Assembly: GCA_035948315.1 (NCBI GenBank)
Contig: DASZJG010000056.1
Span: forward strand, 62,001-126,000
Direction: 5' to 3'
DNA: 64,000 bases
Source of the DNA: CAJCJE01 sp035948315
Lineage (GTDB): Bacteria > Actinomycetota > Actinomycetes > Mycobacteriales > Pseudonocardiaceae
Each line of letters starts with the position of its first letter. Within the stretch, counting starts at the first letter, position 1. Of the stretch, positions 17,561 through 25,358 are shown piece after piece. A model generated the notes under the pieces. It was not told the DNA's origin, ran no database searches, and saw only the letters and a list, made by a program, of their open reading frames with translations. Made by a program: the position numbers and the translations under genes.

Positions 17561-18501
17561 TGCGTTGTCCAGGCCGCGTTGTGCAGGGCCAGGTACACGT
17601 CGTTGAGCGTCGGCTCGGTCACCGACAGGTCGTGGATGACGATGCCCACCGAGTCCAGGCAGCGCACCAGGCGGGCGATGTCGCCCTGGCCGGAGATCGG
17701 CACCGTGGTGGCGCGCAGCTCCAGCGCGGGCGCGGGGCGCATGCCGACCCAGGTGAGCGCGCTGACCGCGTAGCGGGCCGCGGCCGGGTCGCGGAAGGTG
17801 ACCGTGGCGACCCGCTCCCCGATGCTTCTCTTGAGCTGGTTCGGTGTGCCGGTCGCCACCACTCTGCCGCCCGCCAGCACCACGACCTCATCGGCCAGTC
17901 TGTCGGCTTCCTCAAGGTACTGGGTGGTCAGCACCACGGTCGTGCCCGCGTCGGCGAGATCCTCGACGAACCGCCACAGTTCGTTCCTGCTCATCGGGTC
18001 GAGCCCGGTGGTCGGCTCGTCGAGGAACAGCACCCGGGGGCGTCCCGTCAGGCTCGCGGCGAGGTCGAGCCTGCGACGCATGCCGCCCGAGTAGGTGCCC
18101 ACCTTGCGGTGCGCGGCATCGGTCAGGCCGAAGGTCTCCAACAGCACCGCGGCGCGGGCCTTGGCCTGCTGCGTGTTCGCACCCAGCAGGCGCGCGACCA
18201 ACACCAGGTTGGCGTGCCCCGACATGGCGTCGTCGACGGCGACGAACTGGCTGGTCATCCCGATGTGCCTGCGCACCTCGGCGCCGTGGCGCAGCACGTC
18301 CCAGCCACACACCGACGCCGAGCCCGTGGTCGGGCGGGTCCGGGTGGAGAGGATGTCGATCAACGTGGTCTTGCCCGCGCCGTTGTGGCCGAGCACGCCC
18401 AGCACCGTTCCGGCGCCGACCTGCAGACTGACATCCACCAGCGCGGGCACCTCACCGTAGGACTTGCCGATTGCGCGCACATCGATCCGTGGTCGTCCCA
18501 T
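17557..18501 (-). CDS. ABC exporter ATPase (DrrA-like)
   Basis: The product is 314 residues. Walker A reads LGHNGAGKTT, the signature is YSGGMRRRLDLA, and Walker B is VLFLDEPTTGLDP, followed by an H-loop region (VVLTTQYLEEAD). The C-terminal 90 residues form the extra domain seen in DrrA-type drug and lipid exporters. It is coupled to the permease by a 4-bp overlap. Its own start lies inside the 3' end of the IstA-like gene, which overlaps it by 50 bp, so the two are probably co-transcribed. Confidence 0.9.
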   Translation of the reverse strand: MGRPRIDVRAIGKSYGEVPALVDVSLQVGAGTVLGVLGHNGAGKTTLIDILSTRTRPTTGSASVCGWDVLRHGAEVRRHIGMTSQFVAVDDAMSGHANLVLVARLLGANTQQAKARAAVLLETFGLTDAAHRKVGTYSGGMRRRLDLAASLTGRPRVLFLDEPTTGLDPMSRNELWRFVEDLADAGTTVVLTTQYLEEADRLADEVVVLAGGRVVATGTPNQLKRSIGERVATVTFRDPAAARYAVSALTWVGMRPAPALELRATTVPISGQGDIARLVRCLDSVGIVIHDLSVTEPTLNDVYLALHNAAWTTQ

Positions 18502-19369
18502 GTTCGTCCCGTCGCGTGGTGGCCTCGAATGGCTCGCTGGGCAGGGCGTGCAGATGTTGCCGTTCGACGGCCAGCCGGGCGATCGGGGTCATCCCGGTTT
18601 TCCGCTGTTGTCGGCTGTTCACCTGCTCGCACCACACGCCGCAGGCGCGCGCCAGCCCGGCGAAGGAGTCGTAACCGGCGAGAAGGTTGGTGGCGGTGGG
18701 TGCGAGGTCTTCCTTGGCTATCTTGGTCGTCAGCTCGCAGCCGACGATCTGGCAGCCGTGGTACCGGCCGATCGCGAGCAGCTCCGGGTTCGGCATCGAG
18801 GCGCCTGCCACCAGGTAGGTCGGTGCTCCCCCGAGCCCGCGCAATGTCGCGTCGAGCGCGGAGCGCAGCGCGGCGCGGGAGCGGTCCCAGGTGGGCATGA
18901 TCACCCGGTACCGCGACCACGGCAACCAGCCGGAGAACAGTTGGGTGTCGCGCCCAGCCACCTGAGGCCCATCGATCCAGCTCAACTGCAACCACATTCC
19001 AGGTTCGGGCGTCCACGGACGGGCCAGCGGGTAGTGCCCGGACCGCCAGGCCGCTTTCGCCTCGGCCACCGCGCGCCGCGTTCCCCGGTCCGAACCGGTG
19101 AAGCCCATCGCGACCAGGCGCTGGTGTACCACGTCGGCGCGGATCCGACCGTCGGATCTGGCCACCAGTTCCTCGATCTTGCCTCGGAACGCGTCGATCG
19201 GGCGAGGTCTGCTGGGCCGGACCAACGGATCCGCGCCCGAATCGCGGATGGCGACGTAGCGCGCGACCGTCTTCTCGTCCACGCCGACCAGCCGCGCGGC
19301 GGAGTGCGCGCAACGGGTCAGGTCGAACGCCTCCAGGATATCCATGATCTCCCTGTCGGACTTGGCCAA
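18452..19369 (-). CDS. IstA-like (IS21) protein lacking catalytic Asp residues
   Basis: The product is 305 residues from TTG 19369, preceded by a good GGAGG site 6 bases away. The N-terminus (SDREIMDILEAFDLTRCA, then VGVDEKTVARYV) is the IstA helix-turn-helix. The core follows IstA order, but the usual FDWGDGP reads LSWIDGP and the usual LTDNEKT reads LVAGASM, so both catalytic Asp positions seem lost. The Glu-containing segment (CELTTKIAKEDL) remains. About 25 core residues and roughly 200 C-terminal residues are missing, and no IstB or terminal repeats are seen. The frame is intact and runs into the ABC ATPase gene. It is either a fresh relic or a domesticated DNA-binding protein. Residue assignments are by eye. 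Confidence 0.6.
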   Translation of the reverse strand: MAKSDREIMDILEAFDLTRCAHSAARLVGVDEKTVARYVAIRDSGADPLVRPSRPRPIDAFRGKIEELVARSDGRIRADVVHQRLVAMGFTGSDRGTRRAVAEAKAAWRSGHYPLARPWTPEPGMWLQLSWIDGPQVAGRDTQLFSGWLPWSRYRVIMPTWDRSRAALRSALDATLRGLGGAPTYLVAGASMPNPELLAIGRYHGCQIVGCELTTKIAKEDLAPTATNLLAGYDSFAGLARACGVWCEQVNSRQQRKTGMTPIARLAVERQHLHALPSEPFEATTRRDEHGTTTDRCARNRQVLR

Positions 19370-19530
19370 GGGTTGCCTCCAGGACGTGGTCCAAGCTACG
19401 TCGATCTGCTGAGCGGCGCGCTGGCTGGATGTTGTGGCGCGCCACGGAGATCTCGTGTCCATCGGCCCGGACTGGGAGGTCCATCCGTCCGGACCGAACC
19501 TGTCGGTCATGTTGCGAACTCGACGGGAAG

Positions 19531-19548
19531 TCTATTATATATTTTATC
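19531..19548. promoter_or_regulatory. AT-rich promoter abutting the O-methyltransferase start codon
   Basis: A stretch rich in TATA-like steps (TCTATTATATATTTTATC) ends directly at ATG 19549. A -10 hexamer such as TATATT lies 5 bases from the ATG, which points to a leaderless message. No ribosome site is present. The segment 19370-19530 upstream shows nothing else clear. Confidence 0.5.
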
Positions 19549-20196
19549 ATGACGCAGCCAGCGCTCGACCACGAGATGACCGAGTTGGAACGACTCATGT
19601 GGGAGGTCTACGGCTACGTCAGAGACGGTGGCGCGCGGATCTACGAAGGCGGAGCCAGCGTCGAGGAAGCGACCTATCTGCGCGATCTCACCGTCTCCGC
19701 GAAGGCGGTCCGCGTCGCCGAGATCGGCTTCAACGTGGGCTTCTCCAGCATCGCGTTCCTGTCCGCCGCGCCCGAGGTCGAGGTCGTCTCCTTCGAACTC
19801 GACCAGCGGCCCGCGGTCGAACTCGCCAAACGGTTCGTCGACGAGCGGTACCCCGACCGGCACGAGATCATCATCGGCAACTCGGTCGACACCGTTCCCG
19901 CCTACGCCGAGAGCCACAAGGTGCCCTTCGACCTGGTGTTCGTCGACGGCGGCCACGAGTACGACACCGCACGCGCGGACATCGCCAACGCCCGCCGGAT
20001 CGCCAAACCCGGGGCACTGATCGTCGTGGACGACGTGATCCCCTGGTACTCGTGGGGCGTCGGTCCGCATCAGGCCTGGCGGGAGGCGCTCGCCAGCGGC
20101 CTGATCGAACCCGTCGAGTCGGTTGTGGACGGACTCGTCGTCGACGTGATCGAAGAGCCCGGCGATCGAGCGTGGGTTACCGGCCGCTTCCGCTGA
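19549..20196 (+). CDS. Class I SAM methyltransferase, O-methyltransferase (TylF/CCoAOMT-like)
   Basis: The product is 215 residues. Motif I is AEIGFNVGFSSIAFL. The block DLVFVDGGHEYDTARADI matches the metal-binding and post-I region of catechol or caffeoyl-CoA type O-methyltransferases. VVDDVIPW follows, where these enzymes carry the second metal ligand region. The start at ATG 19549 sits right after an AT-rich promoter and has no Shine-Dalgarno sequence. It is alone, divergent from the IstA-like/ABC genes and convergent with the PPOX gene. It may tailor the PKS product or an aromatic intermediate; the sequence does not decide. Confidence 0.75.
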   Translation: MTQPALDHEMTELERLMWEVYGYVRDGGARIYEGGASVEEATYLRDLTVSAKAVRVAEIGFNVGFSSIAFLSAAPEVEVVSFELDQRPAVELAKRFVDERYPDRHEIIIGNSVDTVPAYAESHKVPFDLVFVDGGHEYDTARADIANARRIAKPGALIVVDDVIPWYSWGVGPHQAWREALASGLIEPVESVVDGLVVDVIEEPGDRAWVTGRFR

Positions 20197-20206
20197 ACGT
20201 GGTGGA

Positions 20207-20244
20207 CAGGCCGGCCAAGAAGGCGCATCCGCGCGGCCGGCCTG
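20207..20244. terminator. Bidirectional hairpin terminator
   Basis: CAGGCCGGCC (20207-20216) pairs perfectly with GGCCGGCCTG (20235-20244), with an inner GCGC-ATCC-GCGC hairpin in the loop. It lies between the convergent O-methyltransferase and PPOX genes. There is no T-tract, as is usual for actinomycetes. Confidence 0.6.
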
Positions 20245-20285
20245 CCACGACGTCCACGCCCCCGGCCCCAGCCGTGCGGCAGAAT

Positions 20286-20708
20286 TCAGCCGTGGTCGAC
20301 GTCGGTGTTCTCGAACTTGCCCCAGCCGTGCCACCGGTCGATGTCGATCAAGGCGCTGACTCGCTTGCGGTCGCGTTTCGGGTAGGCTCTGCCGATGTAG
20401 TGCTGGGCGATCCGATCGAGATCGGCCAGGTCGGTGTCGTCGGTCAGTTCGGCGATGTGGCCCTGCACGCTCACATGGCTGTGCCAGTCGGCGCCCGCGA
20501 GCACCGTCAGCGACACCCGCGGATTCTCGCGAAGGTAGTCCAGCCGCTTGCGCCCGTGGTCCATGTTGACCAGAATTCGCCCGTTGTCCCAGCGATACCA
20601 GGTAGCCACCGAGACGGGCTGACCGTCCGGCCGGACGGTGGCGATGATCGCCGGATTCGGGTTGGCCAGCATGTCGCTGATCTCGCCTGGCACTGGTGGC
20701 TTCGGCAT
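20286..20708 (-). CDS. PPOX-class F420/FMN-dependent oxidoreductase
   Basis: The product is 140 residues, the normal size for the split-barrel PPOX family. The N-terminus (PAIIATVRPDGQPVSVATWY) is the typical first strand pair, and later come RKRLDYLRENPRVSLTVL and a C-terminal DRWHGWGKF. These proteins bind F420 or FMN and reduce small substrates. Start ATG 20708 has AGAAGGTG upstream. It follows the aldehyde dehydrogenase by 4 bp and is the last gene of the SDR-P450-Fd-ALDH operon. Confidence 0.75.
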   Translation of the reverse strand: MPKPPVPGEISDMLANPNPAIIATVRPDGQPVSVATWYRWDNGRILVNMDHGRKRLDYLRENPRVSLTVLAGADWHSHVSVQGHIAELTDDTDLADLDRIAQHYIGRAYPKRDRKRVSALIDIDRWHGWGKFENTDVDHG

Positions 20709-20712
20709 GACG

Positions 20713-22164
20713 TCACACCTTCTCTGCTGCGGGGCGTACCCGTTCGGGCGACTTGTAGACGTACCGGGTCTGGAGCTCCGCGTACGCGTCGATGCCCTGT
20801 TGGCCACCGGAGCGGCCGATGCCCGAGTGCTTCGCGCCGCCGAACGGAATGTGCGGCGCGACATCCGCGTGGCTGTTGACCAAGGCGGTGCCACATTCCA
20901 GGCGCGCCGCCAGTTCGGTGCCCCTGGCGATGTCGCTGGTCCAGATCGACCCGCACAGACCGAACTCCGTCGCGTTCGCGGCGGCGATGGCATCCTCGAC
21001 GTCGTCATACGGGATGACCGGAAGCAACGGACCGAACTGTTCCTCGGCGACCACCTTCATCTCCTCGGTCACGCCCGCGAACACCGTCGCGGCAACGAAG
21101 TAGCCGTCCCGGTCGAGTGGGTGGCCGCCCGCCACCACCCGGGCCCCGTGCTCGACCGCGTCGTCGAGGATCATCCGCACCCGCTCGTACTGGGGCCTGG
21201 TGGTCAACGGATCGAGCGCGCCGTCGACGCCGTCGTGCCCGGGCGCAGCCGCCTCGGCCAATCGTCCGATAGCGGCGACCATCGGATCGAAGATGGATCG
21301 GTGCACGTAGAGCCGCTTGATCGCGGCGCAGGTCTGGCCACTCATCAGGAAGGCCACGTTGAAGATCTGCTCGGCCACGGTGTCGACGTCCACGTCCGGC
21401 AGCACGATCGCCGCGTCGTTTCCGCCCAGTTCGAGCAGGACGTGTTTCAGACCGGCACCCGCCGCCTTGGCGATGTGCCGGCCGGCGGTCACCGATCCGG
21501 TGAACGAGATCATGCCAACGCCGGGATGATCGACCAGCGCGGCACCCAGCGCGTCGCCGCCCGCCAGGATGTTCAGCACCCCGGGCGGGACGATGTCGCG
21601 CCACAGCTCACCGAGCGCGAGCGTGGCCAGCGAGGTGAACGGCGACGGCTTGGCGACCACGGTGTTGCCGACCAGCAGGGCCGTGGCGATCTTCTCGCTG
21701 AGGATGAGGACCGGCGCGTTCCACGGCGCGATCGCGGCGACCACACCGACCGGCTTCCTGACCACCGTGACCGAGCGCTGTTCGTTGTCCTCCAGGACAT
21801 CCACCGGAATCTCGGTGGTGGCCGTGTGCTTCATGAAGTAGGAGGCGGCATACGCCTCCGCGCTGCCCCGGGCGGATCCCTTTTCCAGCGTGGAGATCGC
21901 CACGATCTCGCCGATGTGCTCGTCGAGCGCGGCAGCCATGGCGGCGATCACCCGCTGGCGCTCGGCGATGTCGCGTGCCGCCCAGTCCCGAGCGGCGCGC
22001 TTCGCCGCGCCGACCGCTTCGGCCAGCAGTTCGTCAGTGGCCTCAGGGCACTGCGCGAACACCTTGCCGGTCGACGGGTCGTGTTCGGGGAAGGTCCTGT
22101 CGTTGCGCACGATGCGCCCGTCGATCAGGTGCCCCAGCGTGGCCAGCCTGTCTTCCACGGTCAT
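20713..22164 (-). CDS. NAD(P)-dependent aldehyde dehydrogenase
   Basis: The product is 483 residues. AIAPWNAPVLI is the cofactor-proximal block, FTGSVTAGRHI the NAD-binding turn, LLELGGNDAAIV the general-base Glu region, and SGQTCAAIKRLYV holds the catalytic Cys. Overall length is typical. I chose ATG 22164 because it overlaps the ferredoxin stop; a longer reading to 22209 adds residues with no family match. It probably oxidises the aldehyde formed after P450 hydroxylation and alcohol oxidation. Confidence 0.85.
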   Translation of the reverse strand: MTVEDRLATLGHLIDGRIVRNDRTFPEHDPSTGKVFAQCPEATDELLAEAVGAAKRAARDWAARDIAERQRVIAAMAAALDEHIGEIVAISTLEKGSARGSAEAYAASYFMKHTATTEIPVDVLEDNEQRSVTVVRKPVGVVAAIAPWNAPVLILSEKIATALLVGNTVVAKPSPFTSLATLALGELWRDIVPPGVLNILAGGDALGAALVDHPGVGMISFTGSVTAGRHIAKAAGAGLKHVLLELGGNDAAIVLPDVDVDTVAEQIFNVAFLMSGQTCAAIKRLYVHRSIFDPMVAAIGRLAEAAAPGHDGVDGALDPLTTRPQYERVRMILDDAVEHGARVVAGGHPLDRDGYFVAATVFAGVTEEMKVVAEEQFGPLLPVIPYDDVEDAIAAANATEFGLCGSIWTSDIARGTELAARLECGTALVNSHADVAPHIPFGGAKHSGIGRSGGQQGIDAYAELQTRYVYKSPERVRPAAEKV

Positions 22165-22379
22165 CAGATGTCGTCTTCTTTCCGCAATCGCAGTGCGTTC
22201 GTGGGGCATTCGTCGATGATGTCCAGGAGCAACTCGTCCTCGCCGTCCACCGCTGCGATGACGTGCGCGATGTGGTCGGGGCCGATCTCGAACAACGCGG
22301 GCAGCGCGTGCACGCAGCCACCGGTGGCCAGACAGCGGTCGCGGTCCACATCGACGCGCCAGGGGGAAGCCTCCCCCAT
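22164..22379 (-). CDS. Ferredoxin for the neighbouring P450
   Basis: The product is 71 residues. Cys residues occur as CLATGGC (C-x5-C) and, near the end, ECPTNAL, giving three cluster ligands. This fits the [3Fe-4S]-type P450 ferredoxins of actinomycetes. The stop overlaps the aldehyde dehydrogenase start, and the start overlaps the P450 stop (ATGA). It would pass electrons from a reductase encoded elsewhere to the P450. Confidence 0.85.
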   Translation of the reverse strand: MGEASPWRVDVDRDRCLATGGCVHALPALFEIGPDHIAHVIAAVDGEDELLLDIIDECPTNALRLRKEDDI

Positions 22380-23641
22380 CACGAAGCCCCGGTACCGATC
22401 ATCATCGTGGTGACGCGGCGGGAGTTGAAGTGCATCGGGTCGTACTCGATGTCGCCGACGATCCTCGCGCTGTCGCCGAAACGCCGTTCGAACTCCTGGA
22501 TCATGAGCTTGGCCTGCACCTGCACCAGGTGCATGCCGATGCACAGGTGCGGCCCGGCACCGAAGACGATGTGGCCGGCATGGTTGCGGGTGATGTCGAA
22601 CCGCCCCGTGTCCGGCCACTTCTCCGGGTCGCGCCAGGACGGCGCGTGCAGCGTGAACACCAGGGATCCCTTCGTCAGCACCTGCCCGCCGAGTTCGATG
22701 TCCTCCATCGGGAACCGCGGCATCCCGCCGAGTTTGCTGAACCCCGACCAACGCAGGATCTCCACAACGGCCGAGAGCATCAGTTCCGGCCGATCGCGCA
22801 GCAGCTGCCGCTGGTCGGGGTGTTCCAGCAGGGCCTTGATCGCCATGCTGTGCAGGTCGATCGCGGTGTCCGCGCCGGCAACGACCAGTGCCACGATCAG
22901 CGCGAGGATGTCCATGTCGGACAGGCGCTCGCCGTCGATCTCGGTGCCGACCAGGGTGCCGATGAAGTCGTCGCCGGGGTCCTCGCGGTCGCGGCGTTCG
23001 ACGATCGTGTCGTGCAGGTACCGAAGGCCCGGCAGGCTGTTCTGGACGAGGGTGTCGCGTTCGGCCGCGTACATCGGATTGGTGGCACGGACCATGTTCC
23101 AGCCGAGCCCGTGTTCGAACAGGTCTTCCGCGTCCGGCGGCACGCCGACCATCCTGGCGATCGCCCGGATCGGGACCTTGGCGGCGACATCGGTGGCGAA
23201 GTTGAACAGCGTCGGATCGTCGATCTCGTCGAAGATGCCGATGATGTTGTCGCGGATCTTCTCCTCGATCTGGTCCATCACCCGGCGGGAGAAGGCGGGC
23301 GCGGTCAGCCGCCGCAACCGTTGGTGATCGGCGGGCTGGGTGTTCAGCATGGACTGCGCCATGCACCTGTCGTACAGGGTCCAGTGTTCTTGCGGCACCG
23401 GCGCGGGCGCATCGTTCCAGTCCTCGTACCTGGTGCTGAATCGCGCGTCGCGCATGACCTGGTCGGCGAGGTCATGGGGCGACACGAGCCAGAGGTTCAT
23501 GCCGGTGTGGAAGGCGACCGGATATTGGGTGAGCATCCGGTCGACCACCGGGAACGGGTCTGTGACGTATTCGGGATCGAACGGGTTGAAGATCGAGAAG
23601 TCGATCTCAACGCGTTCGGTGTCGGTGGCGGCGACAGCCAT
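22379..23641 (-). CDS. Cytochrome P450
   Basis: The product is 420 residues. The I-helix oxygen-binding motif reads VVAGADTAIDL and the heme loop is VFGAGPHLCIG with Cys367. The N-terminus has no membrane anchor, so it is a soluble bacterial type. Start ATG 23641 has GAGGAGAGCGAC directly upstream; a longer frame to 23707 is less likely. It is grouped with its ferredoxin, an SDR and an ALDH, which together could carry a substrate from C-H to carboxylate. The substrate is unknown. Confidence 0.9.
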   Translation of the reverse strand: MAVAATDTERVEIDFSIFNPFDPEYVTDPFPVVDRMLTQYPVAFHTGMNLWLVSPHDLADQVMRDARFSTRYEDWNDAPAPVPQEHWTLYDRCMAQSMLNTQPADHQRLRRLTAPAFSRRVMDQIEEKIRDNIIGIFDEIDDPTLFNFATDVAAKVPIRAIARMVGVPPDAEDLFEHGLGWNMVRATNPMYAAERDTLVQNSLPGLRYLHDTIVERRDREDPGDDFIGTLVGTEIDGERLSDMDILALIVALVVAGADTAIDLHSMAIKALLEHPDQRQLLRDRPELMLSAVVEILRWSGFSKLGGMPRFPMEDIELGGQVLTKGSLVFTLHAPSWRDPEKWPDTGRFDITRNHAGHIVFGAGPHLCIGMHLVQVQAKLMIQEFERRFGDSARIVGDIEYDPMHFNSRRVTTMMIGTGAS

Positions 23642-23685
23642 GTCGCTCTCCTCGTCGCTGATGGAGTTTTCGGCTCGGGTCTTGC

Positions 23686-24561
23686 TCAGTCGAACTTCGC
23701 TGCCCACAGGTACGGGTCCGGCGCGGTCCGGTCGGAGAACGACGCGGCGCGCTTGCGGAAGATGTCCTTCTCCCAGTCGATCGCGGCTGCGAAGCGGCCC
23801 GCGTTGCGCAGGTCGTCGGCTTCGTGGTCGTTGGCGGCCCAGAAGGTCCCGTTGCGGATGGCGTCTACAACGGTCGCGGCGACCTCACCGGGCTCGGCCA
23901 CCGACGTGGGTATGCCGCCCTTTTCCAGGCCCTGCTGCACGAGTGGCATCACATCGGGACTGCCCGCCAGGTTGGTCCTGGTGAGCGGCGGCAGCACGAC
24001 GTGCACCTGGATCTGGGTGCCGAGGTCGCGGAGTTGCCCGTAGAGGGATTCCAGCAGCGTGCAGACCGCCTGCTTCGACACCGAATAGGAGGGTGTCACG
24101 TAGCTGACGCCCACAACTCCGGCGCTGGAGGACGTGCCCAGCACGTGGGCCGGGGTGCCCTGCGCGATCATGCGCGGCACGAACGCCTTGATGCCGTGCA
24201 GGATTCCGAAGAAGTTGATGCCGACGGTGCGGTTCCAGTCGGTCAGGTCATCGTCGAACAGGGTGCCGACGCCCGCGACACCGGCATTGAGGTGCAGGAT
24301 GTCGACCTGTCCATAGTGGTCGTAGACGGCGTCCGCCAACCGCTTGACGGACTCGAAGTCCGCGACGTCGGCGTGCACGGCGAAGACGTCGTGGCCTGCC
24401 GAGGACAACTCCTGCTCCGTCGCCTTCAATGCGGTGTCGTCGATGTCCGACAGCACGACCTTGCAGCCCTGTTCGGCGAGCAGCGTGGCCGTGGCACGGC
24501 CGATTCCGTATCGACCGCCGCTGCCGGTGACCACGGCGATCTTGTCAGTGAACTCGTCCAC
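23686..24561 (-). CDS. Short-chain dehydrogenase/reductase
   Basis: The product is 291 residues. The cofactor motif is TGSGGRYGIGRA (an extended Gly-rich loop), the NAG motif reads LNAGVAG, and the active site is PSYSVSKQA. The C-terminal tail of about 50 residues with many aromatics is longer than in FabG-like enzymes. It is the first gene of the SDR-P450-Fd-ALDH-PPOX operon. The GTG start at 24561 follows GAAAAGAAGG loosely. It probably oxidises the alcohol made by the P450. Confidence 0.8.
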   Translation of the reverse strand: MDEFTDKIAVVTGSGGRYGIGRATATLLAEQGCKVVLSDIDDTALKATEQELSSAGHDVFAVHADVADFESVKRLADAVYDHYGQVDILHLNAGVAGVGTLFDDDLTDWNRTVGINFFGILHGIKAFVPRMIAQGTPAHVLGTSSSAGVVGVSYVTPSYSVSKQAVCTLLESLYGQLRDLGTQIQVHVVLPPLTRTNLAGSPDVMPLVQQGLEKGGIPTSVAEPGEVAATVVDAIRNGTFWAANDHEADDLRNAGRFAAAIDWEKDIFRKRAASFSDRTAPDPYLWAAKFD

Positions 24562-24590
24562 GGGCCGACTACCTTCTTTTCACCGATGGG

Positions 24591-24613
24591 TTTGTATATC
24601 AAATATTTGCATG
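24591..24613. promoter_or_regulatory. AT-rich promoter island of the SDR-P450 operon
   Basis: The stretch TTTGTATATCAAATATTTGC lies 30-50 bp upstream of the SDR start. On the minus strand it carries TATTTGATATAC, matching the core seen at 2271 and 4298. It is a likely -10 region for the leftward operon. Confidence 0.45.
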
Positions 24614-24627
24614 ACCCGGAGAGCGTA

Positions 24628-24647
24628 ATTTACGCACGTGCGTAAAT
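24628..24647. promoter_or_regulatory. 20-bp perfect palindrome, probable TetR operator (copy 1)
   Basis: ATTTACGCACGTGCGTAAAT is its own reverse complement. It lies between the divergent SDR-P450 operon and the TetR gene at 24693. The same layout, ATTTAC-S-CA-NN-TG-S-GTAAAT, recurs at 26341-26360 on the other side of the TetR gene. Perfect symmetry of this length is typical of TetR operators. Confidence 0.75.
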
Positions 24648-24692
24648 CAACAGTCGCGGCCGAGCTTCGGCGTCGACCGTTACGCTCCTGAT

Positions 24693-25349
24693 GTGACGAC
24701 CGACCCTGCCCGGCGCGGCCCGCGCGCCGACGTCGACGCGAAGACGTTGATCATCGACACCGCGGAACGCATGTTCGGCGATGCCGCCATCGACGCCGTC
24801 TCGCTGCGTGCCGTGGCGCGGGAGGCCGGACTCGGCAACCGGGCGGTGCCCTACCACTTTCCGACCAAAGCCGACCTCGTCACCGCGGTGCTGCGGCGAC
24901 GCTCAGCTCCGCTGGCGCGAACGTTCACCGACAGTCTGTCGCAGCTCGTTCGACGCGAGACCGCCCCGACGGTGCGCGATATTGTCGAGGCGATCCTGAT
25001 GCCCTTCGTCGAGTTGTTCCGCGAAGACCCGCGCGGAATGCTCCGGTGGACCAAGGTCTACTCGCAACTCGCGCTGACCGAGGACCAGATCTGGGCCAGC
25101 GATCTCGGCACCGATCCCAGCATCACCGACCTGTTCCTGGGCGCGGCAGGCCGCGCGCTGCCGGACATCAACGACGAGAAGTTCCTGCGCCGCGTCGGCA
25201 TCGCCATGTACTCGATGATCAGCATCCTGGCCGGCACCGACCTTCCTGCCTACGGTCAGCCGCTGGGGCCTGACGGGCTCGATCCCGACTGGGTGGAGCA
25301 GCTCGTCATCTTCATCACCGCTGGGCTGCAAGGACACGTCAAGCCGTAA
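24693..25349 (+). CDS. TetR-family regulator
   Basis: The product is 218 residues. The N-terminal helix-turn-helix (IDAVSLRAVAREAGLGN, then VPYHFPTKADLVTAV) is the standard TetR DNA-binding domain, and the C-terminal part is the helical ligand domain. It is divergent from the SDR-P450 operon and convergent with the AveC-like gene. A 20-bp palindrome lies upstream of each of those units, so it very likely represses both and itself. The GTG start at 24693 is the first in-frame start after the palindrome. Confidence 0.85.
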   Translation: MTTDPARRGPRADVDAKTLIIDTAERMFGDAAIDAVSLRAVAREAGLGNRAVPYHFPTKADLVTAVLRRRSAPLARTFTDSLSQLVRRETAPTVRDIVEAILMPFVELFREDPRGMLRWTKVYSQLALTEDQIWASDLGTDPSITDLFLGAAGRALPDINDEKFLRRVGIAMYSMISILAGTDLPAYGQPLGPDGLDPDWVEQLVIFITAGLQGHVKP

Positions 25350-25358
25350 CGGCCGCGC

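Noticed and set aside
24301..24330. An additional ATAGTG-like site near 24313
   Set aside because: It lies inside the SDR coding sequence and lacks the second arm and the ATG geometry.
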